Shown: positions 50,374 through 59,071, counted from the first letter of the stretch. The stretch: 64,000 nt of DNA from Ferrovibrio sp046297895 (GCF_046297895.1 NZ_JBKBHC010000004.1:124001-188000); one strand, 5' to 3'. Numbers and translations: made by a program. The notes: a model not told the origin generated them from the letters alone.

Positions 50374-51204
50374 TCACGCCGTTGAGGGGTTTTGCAGTGA
50401 GACTTTTTGCATATTTTCCGTATTACTAGGAGCCGCATCCTTTGCCTCGATGCTTTTGGCTTTTTCCCTCGCGGCTTTCTTCGCCAGCTTATTAATTGTG
50501 CTTTTTGCTGTTTGCGCTTGTTCGCCCTCCACGACGTCTCGTTTGAGTACTTCGTCCTGGAGAATATATTTCAATTTTTCTTCTTCAATTTTGACTTTTG
50601 GCGCGATTTTTTTGAGTTCTCGCCGAATTGCTGAGAGTACTCCATCCGAAAGGATTAAATTCGCTATTGAGTATCGGCTCAGGATTTGCTGCTGCTGATA
50701 AAAAGCGTTTAGCGCATCATGGGCGAAGCATTCGCGAGATAAATTTCCAAAGCATTCTATGCACTCTTCGCTGCGGATATTCCCGTTCAACATGTCGATT
50801 TCGAATAACAATGTTTTGTCTATTGGCTGGCGAAAATGAATTTTATAGAAGCGCCAGCATATGCCGTTTGAGAGTATTATCCATTCGATGCCGTTATTTG
50901 CGCCATAATCTATGGCCTGTTTGACGTGCGCATCCTTAAGCTCGATCCCAATGGCTTTTGCTTCTACAAGGAAGCGGACGTCGTTATCGATTTTTACGGC
51001 TAAATCGACATAAGTTCCGCGAATGGCGAACTCAGTAGTGATCTCGATATATTTTTTATACCCGAGAACATCCGCAAGCATGTCTGCAATTATAACGACT
51101 GTATCTGACTCGCTTATGTCGCGCGATCTGGCGGCGGCAAGGATTGGCTGATAACGCTTTAGTTGAGTAATAATTCGCTCACTGACCTTTTTTGGCACCG
51201 CCAT
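50374..51204 (-). CDS. HsdR_N-like PD-(D/E)XK nuclease-domain protein
   Basis: About 276 residues. A fold typical of type I restriction enzyme R-subunit N-domains: ESDTVVIIADMLADVLGYKKYIEITTEFAIRGTYVDLAVKIDNDVRFLVEAKAIG, with catalytic Asp in YVDLAVKI and ExK in VEAKAIG. No helicase motor follows, and a Lys/Glu-rich C-tail ends it. The ATG at 51204 has GGGGGAG upstream. Strongly AT-rich against its neighbours and lies between two palindromic elements, so likely transferred. No hsdM or hsdS nearby; a stand-alone nuclease or defence role is inference. Confidence 0.75.
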   Translation of the reverse strand: MAVPKKVSERIITQLKRYQPILAAARSRDISESDTVVIIADMLADVLGYKKYIEITTEFAIRGTYVDLAVKIDNDVRFLVEAKAIGIELKDAHVKQAIDYGANNGIEWIILSNGICWRFYKIHFRQPIDKTLLFEIDMLNGNIRSEECIECFGNLSRECFAHDALNAFYQQQQILSRYSIANLILSDGVLSAIRRELKKIAPKVKIEEEKLKYILQDEVLKRDVVEGEQAQTAKSTINKLAKKAAREKAKSIEAKDAAPSNTENMQKVSLQNPSTA

Positions 51205-51357
51205 AACCATCTCCCCCATTGGCTTCTGCACTTATTTCAATAATGCAGCATTAGATGCGGGCGTCGGTCCAGAAGAATTGAGAGTTTGACGTCAGGCAAA
51301 TAACTGAGAAGAAGGCTCTGACTAACACCGTATTCTTCGCTTTTCAGGAATGCGTGG

Positions 51358-51380
51358 ATGCCCGGATCAAGCCCGGGCAT
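51358..51380. repeat. Palindromic repeat element, upstream of the nuclease gene
   Basis: ATGCCCGG/CCGGGCAT around a 7-nt loop, within a longer unit of the GGATGCCCGGATCAAGCCCG type that occurs in many copies in alphaproteobacterial chromosomes. It sits in the gap on the other side of the AT-rich nuclease gene. Confidence 0.75.
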
Positions 51381-51397
51381 GACGACGGGGGGAATGG

Positions 51398-51802
51398 TCA
51401 GGCCGGCGATACGATAGTCGCCAACCTCTCCAAATCCTTTCTCACCCAGTCCTGATCGCGCGCCCATGTCGCGTCATCCATTGCCGGATGGCGATAGAGC
51501 GTCAGCACCACGTCGCAGCCGCGTCCGTTCGGCATGGCGCGCAGCGGCACGTCGATCACTTGGCCCTCGGGCGTGATCACGCGATGGTCGAGCACGCCGA
51601 AATCGTTGCGCGGGCTGAAGACGATGGTTGCCCGGCCGCCGGCCTGGTCGGCGACCCATGTGCCGTCGATCTGCCGGCGCAACGTACCCAGTCCGCTGGC
51701 CCATGATGGCCAGTTCGCCGGATCGGCCAGGAAGGCGTAGACCTCGGCAAAGGGCCGGTCGATGGTCACGCCGATATGGCGGCACGGCATGGGGGTGGCC
51801 AT
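51398..51802 (-). CDS. SRPBCC domain protein
   Basis: A 134-residue START/Bet v1-like protein (HIGVTIDRPFAEVYAFLADPANWPSWASGLG; EGQVIDVPLRAMPNGRGCDVVLTLYR; WVRKDLERLATIV). Likely binds a hydrophobic ligand. No regulator adjacent. Third SRPBCC gene in the window, not closely similar to the pair at 31 kb. Confidence 0.82.
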   Translation of the reverse strand: MATPMPCRHIGVTIDRPFAEVYAFLADPANWPSWASGLGTLRRQIDGTWVADQAGGRATIVFSPRNDFGVLDHRVITPEGQVIDVPLRAMPNGRGCDVVLTLYRHPAMDDATWARDQDWVRKDLERLATIVSPA

Positions 51803-52110
51803 GGCTGTCTCCTTGCCGGAATGGTAAGTTCGTGTTATGTTCTCATGGATCGGCCGGCCTGTCCAGCCGGCAAGCCCTGCGAACTGGTCGCAACAGGCCG
51901 CTTCAGCAATATCAATGGGTTAAGGCATCAAAACATGTGCAAAACGACGCAAAACACGTTCAGGCCGCCGCCAAACCGGCGCGTAATCCCCGCGGCCGGG
52001 CGCAGTCCCGCCGCCATCTTTCCTTGTCCGGCGGCAAAGCGCGGCTATAGTCCGCCCGCTTAGTTTATGCTGGGCCAGACAGTCCGGCTGGCCACACCTA
52101 TATAGATGCG
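51803..52110. other. 308-bp non-coding gap upstream of mnmA
   Basis: Divergent gap between the SRPBCC gene and mnmA. It holds a short GC palindrome (GCCGGC repeated around a 7-nt spacer near 51860) and a plausible promoter at 52024-52051. No RNA gene or coding frame seen. Confidence 0.6.
52024..52051 (+). promoter_or_regulatory. Candidate sigma-70-type promoter for mnmA
   Basis: TTGTCC (52024-52029), 16-nt spacer, TATAGT (52046-52051), about 60 bp before the mnmA start. Good agreement with the housekeeping consensus but not proven. Confidence 0.45.
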
Positions 52111-53283
52111 ATGACCACGCCCGCTCTTAACTCTCTCGGTTTCCCGAAGGCCCCCGCGTCCACGCGCGTGGTGGTGGCCATGTCGGGCGGCGTGGATTCC
52201 TCGGTGGTCGCCGGCCTGCTGGCCCGGCAGGGCTATGAGGTCATTGGCATCACCCTGCAGCTTTACGATCACGGCGCGGCCATTTCGCGGAAGGGCGCCT
52301 GCTGCGCCGGGCAGGATATCCACGATGCGCGCAATGTGGCCGAGCGCCTCGGCATCCCGCATTACGTGCTGGATTACGAAAGCCGCTTCCGCCAGTCGGT
52401 GATCGACGAATTCGCCGATAGTTACGTGCGCGGCGAAACGCCGATCCCCTGCATCCGCTGCAACCAGCGGGTCAAGTTCCGCGACCTGCTGCAGACCGCG
52501 CGCGACCTGGGCGCCGACTGCCTCGCCACCGGGCATTACGTGCAGCGTGTGGTGGACGAGGCGACGGGCCGGTCGCAGCTTCTGCGCGGCGCCGATCCGC
52601 GTCGCGACCAGAGCTATTTCCTCTATGCCACCACGGCCGAGCAGTTGGATTACCTGCGCTTCCCGCTGGGCCATATGGAAAAGCCCGAGGTGCGCAAACT
52701 GGCCGAGGAATTCGGCCTCGCGGTGGCCGACAAGCCGGATTCTCAGGATATCTGCTTCGTGCCCAATGGCGATTATGCGTCCGTTGTGACCAAGCTGCGG
52801 CCCGAGGCGGCCGAGCCGGGCGAGATCGTCGATCTGCAAGGCAATGTTCTTGGCAGACATGACGGCGTGATCCATTTCACCGTCGGCCAGCGCAAGGGCA
52901 TCGGCGTCGCGGGGCCCGAGCCGCTCTATGTGCTGCGCCTCGATGCCGCCAGACGCCAGGTGGTGGTGGGGCCCAAGGCATCGCTGGCGCGCAGCGTGGT
53001 GTATTTGCGCGAGCTCAACTGGCTGGGCGAGCCGATCCCCGCCGAGGGGTTGGATGTCAGCGCGAAGCTGCGCTCCGCCCAGCCTGCCGTGGCGGCCAGG
53101 ATCTTTGCCGATCAGAACAATGCCGCGCGGCTGGAGCTGTTCGAACCCGAATACGGCATCGCCCCCGGCCAGGCCGGCGTGGTCTATGCGGGCGAACGCC
53201 TGCTGGGCGGCGGCTGGATCGCGCGCACATCCGGGGCGGCGGCGGGTGATTCCGCTCCCGCGAAAGCCGAAATCGCGGCGTAG
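52111..53283 (+). CDS. mnmA: tRNA-specific 2-thiouridylase MnmA
   Basis: Adds the 2-thio group at the wobble uridine of tRNA Lys, Glu and Gln using relayed persulfide sulfur. The 390-residue protein has the PP-loop AMSGGVDSSVVAGLLA, KGACCAGQ, PCIRCNQRVKF with the first catalytic Cys, and SQDICFVPNGDY with the second. Length is normal with a short Ala-rich C-terminal extension. Upstream of tRNA-Met. Confidence 0.96.
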   Translation: MTTPALNSLGFPKAPASTRVVVAMSGGVDSSVVAGLLARQGYEVIGITLQLYDHGAAISRKGACCAGQDIHDARNVAERLGIPHYVLDYESRFRQSVIDEFADSYVRGETPIPCIRCNQRVKFRDLLQTARDLGADCLATGHYVQRVVDEATGRSQLLRGADPRRDQSYFLYATTAEQLDYLRFPLGHMEKPEVRKLAEEFGLAVADKPDSQDICFVPNGDYASVVTKLRPEAAEPGEIVDLQGNVLGRHDGVIHFTVGQRKGIGVAGPEPLYVLRLDAARRQVVVGPKASLARSVVYLRELNWLGEPIPAEGLDVSAKLRSAQPAVAARIFADQNNAARLELFEPEYGIAPGQAGVVYAGERLLGGGWIARTSGAAAGDSAPAKAEIAA

Positions 53284-53304
53284 AAACAAGGTGTTGCGGC
53301 GCGC

Positions 53305-53333
53305 TTGACATCCCGGGCGATGCCTCGTATTCC
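53305..53333 (+). promoter_or_regulatory. Promoter of tRNA-Met
   Basis: Perfect TTGACA (53305-53310), 17-nt spacer, TATTCC (53328-53333), placing the start just ahead of the tRNA at 53355. Close to the sigma-70 consensus. Confidence 0.75.
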
Positions 53334-53354
53334 ATGCGCCGCCGAAGACGGTAT

Positions 53355-53430
53355 GGCTGGATAGCTCAGTTGGTAGAGCAAGGGACTCATAAGCCCTGGG
53401 TCGGCAGTTCAAATCTGCCTCCAGCCACCA
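53355..53430 (+). tRNA. tRNA-Met (anticodon CAT)
   Basis: Cloverleaf readable: acceptor GGCTGGA/TCCAGCC, D arm TAGCTCAGTTGGTAGAGCA, anticodon loop CTCATAA with CAT at 53388-53390, T arm GGCAG-TTCAAAT-CTGCC, and encoded CCA at the 3' end. Elongator Met by overall resemblance, though a CAT-reading Ile tRNA (lysidine-modified) cannot be excluded from sequence alone. The base pair closing the anticodon stem reads as an A-G mismatch. Confidence 0.9.
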
Positions 53431-53677
53431 TCTTATCTCATTGATATTATTGATTATAATAGATTTTTTATTGACGCGATTTCACTCTCACACCCTCTGC
53501 TTCTAAAGCAGAAATTTGTCAGCTTTTTGTATTTTTAGCCTGAACGTTGCAGAGTATCTAACGGGCGCGACGTTTGCGAAGGTTCTTCCTTGCAGAACAA
53601 AGCACATTAAAAAGTTTGATTGACCGAGTCATTTGGAGTCGCTCGTTGCGGCTCTGACAAAAATAATTGTGAGAAAA

Positions 53678-54751
53678 ATGCGTCGGATCAGCGCGAGACA
53701 TAAGAAAAGGCTGGTTTTTAGCGCTCGAAAAGGAGTGCTGCGCCGTCACAAGAAAAAGCAGGCTCGTGTCGCGGGGTTGAATGCGCCACGCACAAGGCGT
53801 CCACGGAATCTATGGCGCGCTAAGCGTCGCGTACCGATTGAAGTTTCACTTCCACCAGTTCTCAGTCTCGCGAGGAATTATGACGAGACAATGGGAATTG
53901 TCGCTGCAATCCGACAGTCGTTGCGCCGAAACCGCCCATTGCGGCTCGATTTTACGACATTGCGGGAAGTGAGTCCTGCTGCATCTTTGGTGCTAGCTGC
54001 GGAATTAGATCGTTGGCGACGGATTCGGCAGTTCCGTCCGCGAGTTCTTGATTACGAGAAGTGGGACGCAGAAATCAGCCGACTGCTTTATGAAATGGGA
54101 TTGTTTGATTTGCTTCAGGTTTCAAATCCGCCCTTGCATTTGGGGGCCGGAGAGCCATCTGTCAGTTTCATACGCTTTCGGTCACACGTTGGCGCCGCTG
54201 GCGATGAGGCGAAACAATTGCGCTTATCGCTTGAAGCGTTGACAGGGCGTCTGCCAAACACGAGAGTTTTGTATAGAGCGCTTTCAGAGGCTATGAGTAA
54301 TGTTCGCCACCATGCCTATCCGAATCACGTTCCACGCTGGCCGGCACCAATTCTAAAAGATCGCTGGTGGATGGCGGGGTCGTATGAGCATGTATCGGGT
54401 CGGCTTCGCATTCTATTTTACGACCAAGGTTGGGGTATTCCCCGAACGCTTGTCCGGGAGCATGGCATCGAACAAGTCCGCCAGGTTTTAAATCTTTTCA
54501 ACCTAGTTCCGGACGATGACGCGAAGATGATTAAGGCCGCCTTAAATTTGGGCCGGACGCGAACTGGGAACCCACATCAGGGTAAAGGGTTACCTGATAT
54601 GCTGAAATTAGCTTCCCAAAGGCCCGGTGCGACACTACGTATCTTGAGCGGTAAAGGTGAGTACATATATACTTGTGATGGTCCGGAACAGCTCCGCGTT
54701 TTGACCGTTCCTCTCGATGGAACGTTGATTCAGTGGGAGATGGACATCTAG
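53678..54751 (+). CDS. STAS-like/GHKL ATPase fusion protein (module gene A)
   Basis: About 357 residues from ATG 53678 (TTG and GTG codons lie 9-45 nt upstream; no clear ribosome site). A very basic first 50 residues lead to a STAS-like segment (PLRLDFTTLREVSPAASLVLAAELDRW). Then comes a GHKL ATPase core: N box EAMSNVRHHAY (Glu 204, Asn 208), G1 DQGWG (about 249-253), G2 region NPHQGKGLPDMLKLA (about 302-305). This is the layout of anti-sigma-factor-type kinases rather than classical histidine kinases. First gene of an AT-rich trio after tRNA-Met; function unknown. Confidence 0.75.
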   Translation: MRRISARHKKRLVFSARKGVLRRHKKKQARVAGLNAPRTRRPRNLWRAKRRVPIEVSLPPVLSLARNYDETMGIVAAIRQSLRRNRPLRLDFTTLREVSPAASLVLAAELDRWRRIRQFRPRVLDYEKWDAEISRLLYEMGLFDLLQVSNPPLHLGAGEPSVSFIRFRSHVGAAGDEAKQLRLSLEALTGRLPNTRVLYRALSEAMSNVRHHAYPNHVPRWPAPILKDRWWMAGSYEHVSGRLRILFYDQGWGIPRTLVREHGIEQVRQVLNLFNLVPDDDAKMIKAALNLGRTRTGNPHQGKGLPDMLKLASQRPGATLRILSGKGEYIYTCDGPEQLRVLTVPLDGTLIQWEMDI

Positions 54752-54770
54752 TGACGCTTGGGACGACGAC

Positions 54771-55091
54771 ATGAGGATATCTATAGCCCGTGATTTTCAC
54801 GACGCACCTGCTGGCCGATATCTATCCGACGGCCCGTATAGCGGCGAGCTATTTCGTAATAAACATTTAGTGCCGGCATTGCGGGCCGGTGAAGTTGTTG
54901 TGGTATTGGACGAGACAGAAGGTTATGGCTCTTCTTTTCTTGAAGAAGCATTCGGCGGCTTAGTTCGCAAAGAAGGCTTTGCCAATGACGAACTTCGCGC
55001 AAAACTCAAACTTGTAAGTCAAGAGGACCCTTCGCTTATCGATGAAATCTGGTCTTACATCGATGATGCGCAGCAGCGGGCCGCTCACTAG
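54771..55091 (+). CDS. DUF4325 STAS-like protein (module gene B)
   Basis: A 106-residue cytosolic protein of the STAS-like DUF4325 family (VVVVLDETEGYGSSFLEEAFGGLVRKEGF). STAS proteins in partner-switching systems are phosphorylated by GHKL kinases, so gene A is a natural partner. It lies 19 nt after gene A and 9 nt before gene C, on the same strand, so one transcript is likely. No Ser/Thr phosphosite can be assigned from sequence. Confidence 0.75.
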   Translation: MRISIARDFHDAPAGRYLSDGPYSGELFRNKHLVPALRAGEVVVVLDETEGYGSSFLEEAFGGLVRKEGFANDELRAKLKLVSQEDPSLIDEIWSYIDDAQQRAAH

Positions 55092-55100
55092 TAAATTACC

Positions 55101-55589
55101 GTGGCGGACGCATGGCTCGAAATATTGAAAATTGCCAGCGGTATCGTGGGCGGCGCGATTGCAGGACATATTACCGCCCGCCGTACAGAACGCGATGCAG
55201 CAATTAAAGAATTGCTTACTGAGATTGATCGCGTTGTGGAATTGAGTGACGATTACTGGTGCAGGGCTCCTGGCGATGATGGGCTTGTGCGATCATCCAC
55301 CAAGCTCAGCGTAAAGCTACGAACCGTTGCTCGGTTGAATACGCAAATTGTCGAGGCCTATCCGACTTATCGGTTCGCCGGGAATTCACTCATTGTTGCC
55401 TTAAGGCAAGCTGCAACCGGAGACCATTTTCAAGTACTGGATAGACCCGCCGATCCTACGCGTCATGACTTGGTTATGGATGCTGCTGAAAATTTAAAGG
55501 ATGCAGTTAAATCGGCTCGTTCAAATATATGGCAGGTACCAATTCGTACTGGCTTTGCACACATTACGAAGTCATTTCGTCAAAAGTAG
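55101..55589 (+). CDS. Small membrane-anchored protein (module gene C)
   Basis: A 162-residue protein with one N-terminal hydrophobic Gly-rich helix (ILKIASGIVGGAIAGHI) flanked by basic residues, then a helical soluble domain (YWCRAPGDDGLVRSSTKLSVKLRTVARLN; DLVMDAAENLKDAVKSARS). GTG start 9 nt after gene B. No family recognised. Its constant place in this operon would suggest membrane delivery of the signal or effect of genes A and B, but this is inference. Confidence 0.65.
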   Translation: MADAWLEILKIASGIVGGAIAGHITARRTERDAAIKELLTEIDRVVELSDDYWCRAPGDDGLVRSSTKLSVKLRTVARLNTQIVEAYPTYRFAGNSLIVALRQAATGDHFQVLDRPADPTRHDLVMDAAENLKDAVKSARSNIWQVPIRTGFAHITKSFRQK

Positions 55590-55692
55590 TTTCGCACAAA
55601 AGACGAAGCTGCGCATAAGTTATTGAATATATTCATTTATCTAGGCTTTCATCTGGCTGTTTGATTCTACTTCCGCCCAACCTCCTGAAAAC

Positions 55693-56031
55693 CTAGAGCA
55701 GCAGCCCGTCCACCAGCAGGCGGCCCTTCGCATCCTCCACCTCGATCACATAGAGGTCGGGGTCGCGCTTCACGGCCTTTTCGATCAGGGCTTCCGCTGT
55801 GGCATCTTCCAGTCTTTCCGCCCCGCCCATCCGCAGCCAGCCGGCCCGGCCCTCGGCGTCGCGCGCCTGGCCCAGCAGGATCGCCTCGTTGATGCCGGTG
55901 CTGATCTTCAGCAGCACCGTGCCGGCATCGGGGTCGCCCTTGCGGCGGATATAGGCCGGGATGGTTTCCTGGTCGTAGCGGCGCAGGATGGCCTGCACCA
56001 GCAGCTTGGTCTTCAGGCGCGGCTCGCTCAT
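55693..56031 (-). CDS. DUF1491 family protein
   Basis: A 112-residue alphaproteobacterial protein: MSEPRLKTKLLVQAILRRYD, then AYIRRKGDPDAGTVLLKI, and a C-terminal VIEVEDAKGRLLVDGLLL. Function unknown; the family is restricted largely to Alphaproteobacteria. The start is the ATG at 56031; the frame is open far upstream only as a shadow of the opposite gene. Confidence 0.9.
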   Translation of the reverse strand: MSEPRLKTKLLVQAILRRYDQETIPAYIRRKGDPDAGTVLLKISTGINEAILLGQARDAEGRAGWLRMGGAERLEDATAEALIEKAVKRDPDLYVIEVEDAKGRLLVDGLLL

Positions 56032-56122
56032 GCCGGCAACCTGCCCGGCTTCGCGGCCCCGTGCAAGACGGGCCGCAAGGCTGCGGTGGAAGGGCGGGGA
56101 TTGGCTTGCTAGACTGCCGCCG

Positions 56123-56815
56123 ATGAACCAGCTCAAGCCCCATGCCGATGGCGAGGCCGGCGCCGAGGGAACCGGGCGTCCCACCCGCGCCATCACCCTG
56201 CGCCAGCGCATCGCCGACCTGATCCTGTCGGGCGCGCTGCCGCCCGGCACGCGGCTGGAGGAACAGGATCTGGCCGACCGCTTCGGCGTCTCCCGCACGC
56301 CGGTGCGCGAGGCTTTGAAGGCTTTGGTGGAAACCGGGCTGGTGGATATCCGGCCCCATCGCGGCGCCCTGGTGGCGATCCCCTCGCGCCGGCACCTGCA
56401 CGACCTGTTCGAGGTGATGCGTGAGCTGGAATCGATCTGCGCGCGGTATGCCGCCCAGCGCATGACGGCGGCCGAACGCAAGACCCTGGAAGACCTGCAC
56501 GAGCGCTCGCGCCAGATGGTGCGCGACGGCGAGGCCGAGGCCTATGCCGCGCTCAACGTGGACTTCCACACCGTGATCTACGAGGGCACGCATAACCAGG
56601 CGCTGGTCGAGAACACCGCCGCCGTGCGGCGCCGCCTGTCGCCGTTCCGCCGTGCGCAGTTCCGCCTGGTCGGCCGGCTCGCCAGCTCGTTTGCCGAACA
56701 CGATGCGGTGGTGAAGGCGATCCTGCAGGGCGATGCGCCGGCCGCCGAACAGGCAATGATCCGCCATATCGGCGCCGCCGACGTGACGGCGGAAGAGTTC
56801 ACCCGCCAGGGTTAG
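56123..56815 (+). CDS. GntR family regulator (FadR/FCD subgroup)
   Basis: A 230-residue regulator with wHTH (TLRQRIADLILSGALPPGTRLEEQDLADRFGVSRTPVREALKALVETGLV, residues about 25-75) and a C-terminal FCD ligand domain with metal-binding-like His/Asp positions (NVDFHTVIYEGTHN; FAEHDAVVKAI). Ligand unknown; the family senses organic or amino acids. Convergent overlap of 4 nt with the DMT exporter. Confidence 0.9.
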   Translation: MNQLKPHADGEAGAEGTGRPTRAITLRQRIADLILSGALPPGTRLEEQDLADRFGVSRTPVREALKALVETGLVDIRPHRGALVAIPSRRHLHDLFEVMRELESICARYAAQRMTAAERKTLEDLHERSRQMVRDGEAEAYAALNVDFHTVIYEGTHNQALVENTAAVRRRLSPFRRAQFRLVGRLASSFAEHDAVVKAILQGDAPAAEQAMIRHIGAADVTAEEFTRQG

Positions 56816-57756
56816 TTGCCCGGGTTAGCTGCCGCTTCCTCGCGCGCCTTCACCCGCTCGCGGTGCAGCACATACAGGCCGCTCGCCACCACGATCACGA
56901 TGCCGGCAAAGGCCAGCAGGTTGGGGATGTCGCCCCAGACCAGGAAGCCCGACAGCAGAGCCCAGATCAGGCCGGTGTAGCGGAACGGCCCCACCGTGGC
57001 GAGGTCGCCATGGCGGAAGGCATCCACGATCAGCAGGTAACCACCGATCAGGAACAGCCCCGCGCCGGCCAGCAGCAGCACCTGCACCAGATTGACCGCC
57101 ACCCAGCCTTCCCAGGCGCTCAGCGCCAGCGCGCCCAGCAGCACGAACACCGCATTGGTCAGCGTGATCACCAGCGAGGGAATACCCGTATCGATCCGCC
57201 GCGTGGTCAGGTCGCGCGCCACGATGAACACCACGGCGGCAATCGCCAGCAGGGAATAGGCGTTGAAGCCCTCGGCCTCGGGCTGCACGATCAGCAGCAC
57301 GCCGAGGAAGCCGGCCACGATGGCGCTCCAGCGCCGCCAGCCCACCGGCACGCCCATGAAAACCGCCGCCGCTGCCGTCATCGCCAGCGGCGTGGCCATG
57401 TTGATGGCCGTGACGTTGCCGATCGGCATGTGAAACAGCGCCAGCAGATAGCACAGCGTGGCGATCACATCGATCAGGCTGCGCGCCACCACCACGCGGT
57501 CGGCGGCGCGGCGCAGATGCGCGGCCTGGCCGGTCATCACGACCAGCATGACGATCAGAGTGGCGGCCATGATGTTGCGCATGGTGATCAGCTGCCCGGT
57601 CGGCACCGAGGCGCTGGCCAGCTTGATCAGCGTGTCGTTGATGATGAAGGCAGCCATGCCCAGAATCATCGAGGCCACGCCGCGGCGCGTTCCATAACCG
57701 AACAGACGGGCATAAAGCGGGGCGGGCAGGGCGGCGAGCGAGGCGGGGGGAGACAT
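56812..57756 (-). CDS. EamA/DMT-family transporter
   Basis: A 314-residue inner-membrane protein with ten hydrophobic helices in two repeated EamA halves (MILGMAAFIINDTLIKLASASVPTGQL; LIWALLSGFLVWGDIPNLLAFAGI). Likely exports a small metabolite; substrate not known. Ends in a short cytosolic tail (HRERVKAREEAAANPGN). Confidence 0.92.
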   Translation of the reverse strand: MSPPASLAALPAPLYARLFGYGTRRGVASMILGMAAFIINDTLIKLASASVPTGQLITMRNIMAATLIVMLVVMTGQAAHLRRAADRVVVARSLIDVIATLCYLLALFHMPIGNVTAINMATPLAMTAAAAVFMGVPVGWRRWSAIVAGFLGVLLIVQPEAEGFNAYSLLAIAAVVFIVARDLTTRRIDTGIPSLVITLTNAVFVLLGALALSAWEGWVAVNLVQVLLLAGAGLFLIGGYLLIVDAFRHGDLATVGPFRYTGLIWALLSGFLVWGDIPNLLAFAGIVIVVASGLYVLHRERVKAREEAAANPGN

Positions 57757-57896
57757 CAGCGCTGTGTTATGGTTGTTTGACCCGGCACACTAGCCCGATT
57801 GCGGGCCGGCGCAAACCCGGGCCCATGCAGGGCAGGCTTGACGCCAGCGCAGGGCGGCCCCATTTCCTTGTGTGATCTCCCCGGAGGATTGCTGTC

Positions 57897-58559
57897 ATGT
57901 GGTTCAGCGTGCCGCGTCACAAAGTGGAAATGCCGCCGCGCGACAAGGCCTTGCCCGGCCGCGCCGCCACGATGCCGGTGCCGGCGAAGCATTTCGTCAA
58001 CGGCAATCCGCTGAAACCGCCGTTTCCCGATGGCATGGAGCAGGCCGTGTTCGGCCTCGGCTGTTTCTGGGGCGCGGAACGCAAATTCTGGCAGGCTGGC
58101 GCCGGCATATACACCACCGCCGTGGGCTATGCCGCCGGCTACACGCCCAATCCGACCTATGAAGAGGTCTGCAGCGGTCTGACCGGCCATAACGAAGTGG
58201 TGCTGGTGGTGTTCGATCCGAAGGTGATCAGTTACGCCGCGCTGCTGAAAATCTTCTGGGAAAGCCACGACCCCACCCAGGGCATGCGCCAGGGCAACGA
58301 TGTCGGCACGCAATACCGCTCTGGCATCTATGTCTGTTCCGACGCCCAGCGCAAAACCGCCGAAGCCTCGCGCGATGCCTATCAGGCTGCGCTGAAAAAG
58401 GCCGGCCGGGGCAGAATCACCACCGAAATCCTCGCCGCGCCCGACTTCTATTACGCCGAGGAGTATCACCAGCAGTATCTGGCCAAGAATCCCAATGGCT
58501 ATTGCGGCCTGGGCGGCACCGGGGTGTCGTGCCCGGTCGGGCTGGAAGTCGCCACATAA
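57897..58559 (+). CDS. msrA: Peptide-methionine (S)-S-oxide reductase
   Basis: Repairs oxidised methionine. The 220-residue protein carries the catalytic motif GCFWGAERKFW, VGYAAGYTPNPTYEEVCSGLTGHNEVV, and YAEEYHQQYLAKNPNGYCGLGGTGVSC with resolving Cys residues. A short N-terminal lead (WFSVPRHKVEMPP) is not a signal peptide, so it is cytosolic. Confidence 0.96.
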   Translation: MWFSVPRHKVEMPPRDKALPGRAATMPVPAKHFVNGNPLKPPFPDGMEQAVFGLGCFWGAERKFWQAGAGIYTTAVGYAAGYTPNPTYEEVCSGLTGHNEVVLVVFDPKVISYAALLKIFWESHDPTQGMRQGNDVGTQYRSGIYVCSDAQRKTAEASRDAYQAALKKAGRGRITTEILAAPDFYYAEEYHQQYLAKNPNGYCGLGGTGVSCPVGLEVAT

Positions 58560-58599
58560 TTTCCTGTATTTCTGAGTTAAGGCCGCATATATTGCGGCC

Positions 58600-59061
58600 A
58601 TGGACGCAATAGACAGGAAAATACTCCAACATATCCAGCGGCAGGGGCGCGATTCCTATGCCGAGATCGGGGCTGCTGCCGGCCTGTCGGTCTCGGCCGT
58701 CAACGAGCGCCTGAAGAAGCTGGAGAAGCAGGGCGTGATCGCCGGCTGGTCCGCACGGGTCGATGCCGGTGCGGCCGGCTGCCCGGTGCTCGCCTTCGTG
58801 CATGTCCTGATCGAGCGGCCCGAGCACGAGGCCGCCTTCCTGGCGCTGGTGCGCGACGAGCCTGCCATCCTGGAATGCCATCACGTCACCGGCGACTGGT
58901 CGTATCTCTTGAAGCTGCGCGCGGCCAGCCTGGCGGCCCTGGAGGATGTGATCGCCCGCCGCATCAAGGCGCTGCCCGGCATCCCGCGCAGCCAGACGGT
59001 GGTGGCCTTGTCCACCGCCAAGGAAACCGCTGCGCTGCCCATCGCCGGCGACGACGCGTGA
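58600..59061 (+). CDS. Lrp/AsnC family regulator
   Basis: A 153-residue regulator: HTH (DAIDRKILQHIQRQGRDSYAEIGAAAGLSVSAVNERLKKLEKQGVI) plus an ACT-like RAM ligand domain. Starts 41 nt after msrA and is followed 10 nt later by a LysE exporter, a classic regulator-exporter pair for amino acids. Confidence 0.92.
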   Translation: MDAIDRKILQHIQRQGRDSYAEIGAAAGLSVSAVNERLKKLEKQGVIAGWSARVDAGAAGCPVLAFVHVLIERPEHEAAFLALVRDEPAILECHHVTGDWSYLLKLRAASLAALEDVIARRIKALPGIPRSQTVVALSTAKETAALPIAGDDA

Positions 59062-59071
59062 GCCGGGCGCC

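Noticed and set aside
53497..53511. Hairpin CTGCTT/AAGCAG after tRNA-Met as terminator
   Set aside because: Only 6 bp with a 3-nt loop and followed by AAATTTG rather than a T run; too weak to call.
53355..55670. tRNA-Met as the attachment site of an integrative island
   Set aside because: No second copy of the tRNA 3' end was found near 55.6 kb and no integrase gene is present. The tRNA neighbour may be coincidental or a relic; only the AT-rich module is claimed.
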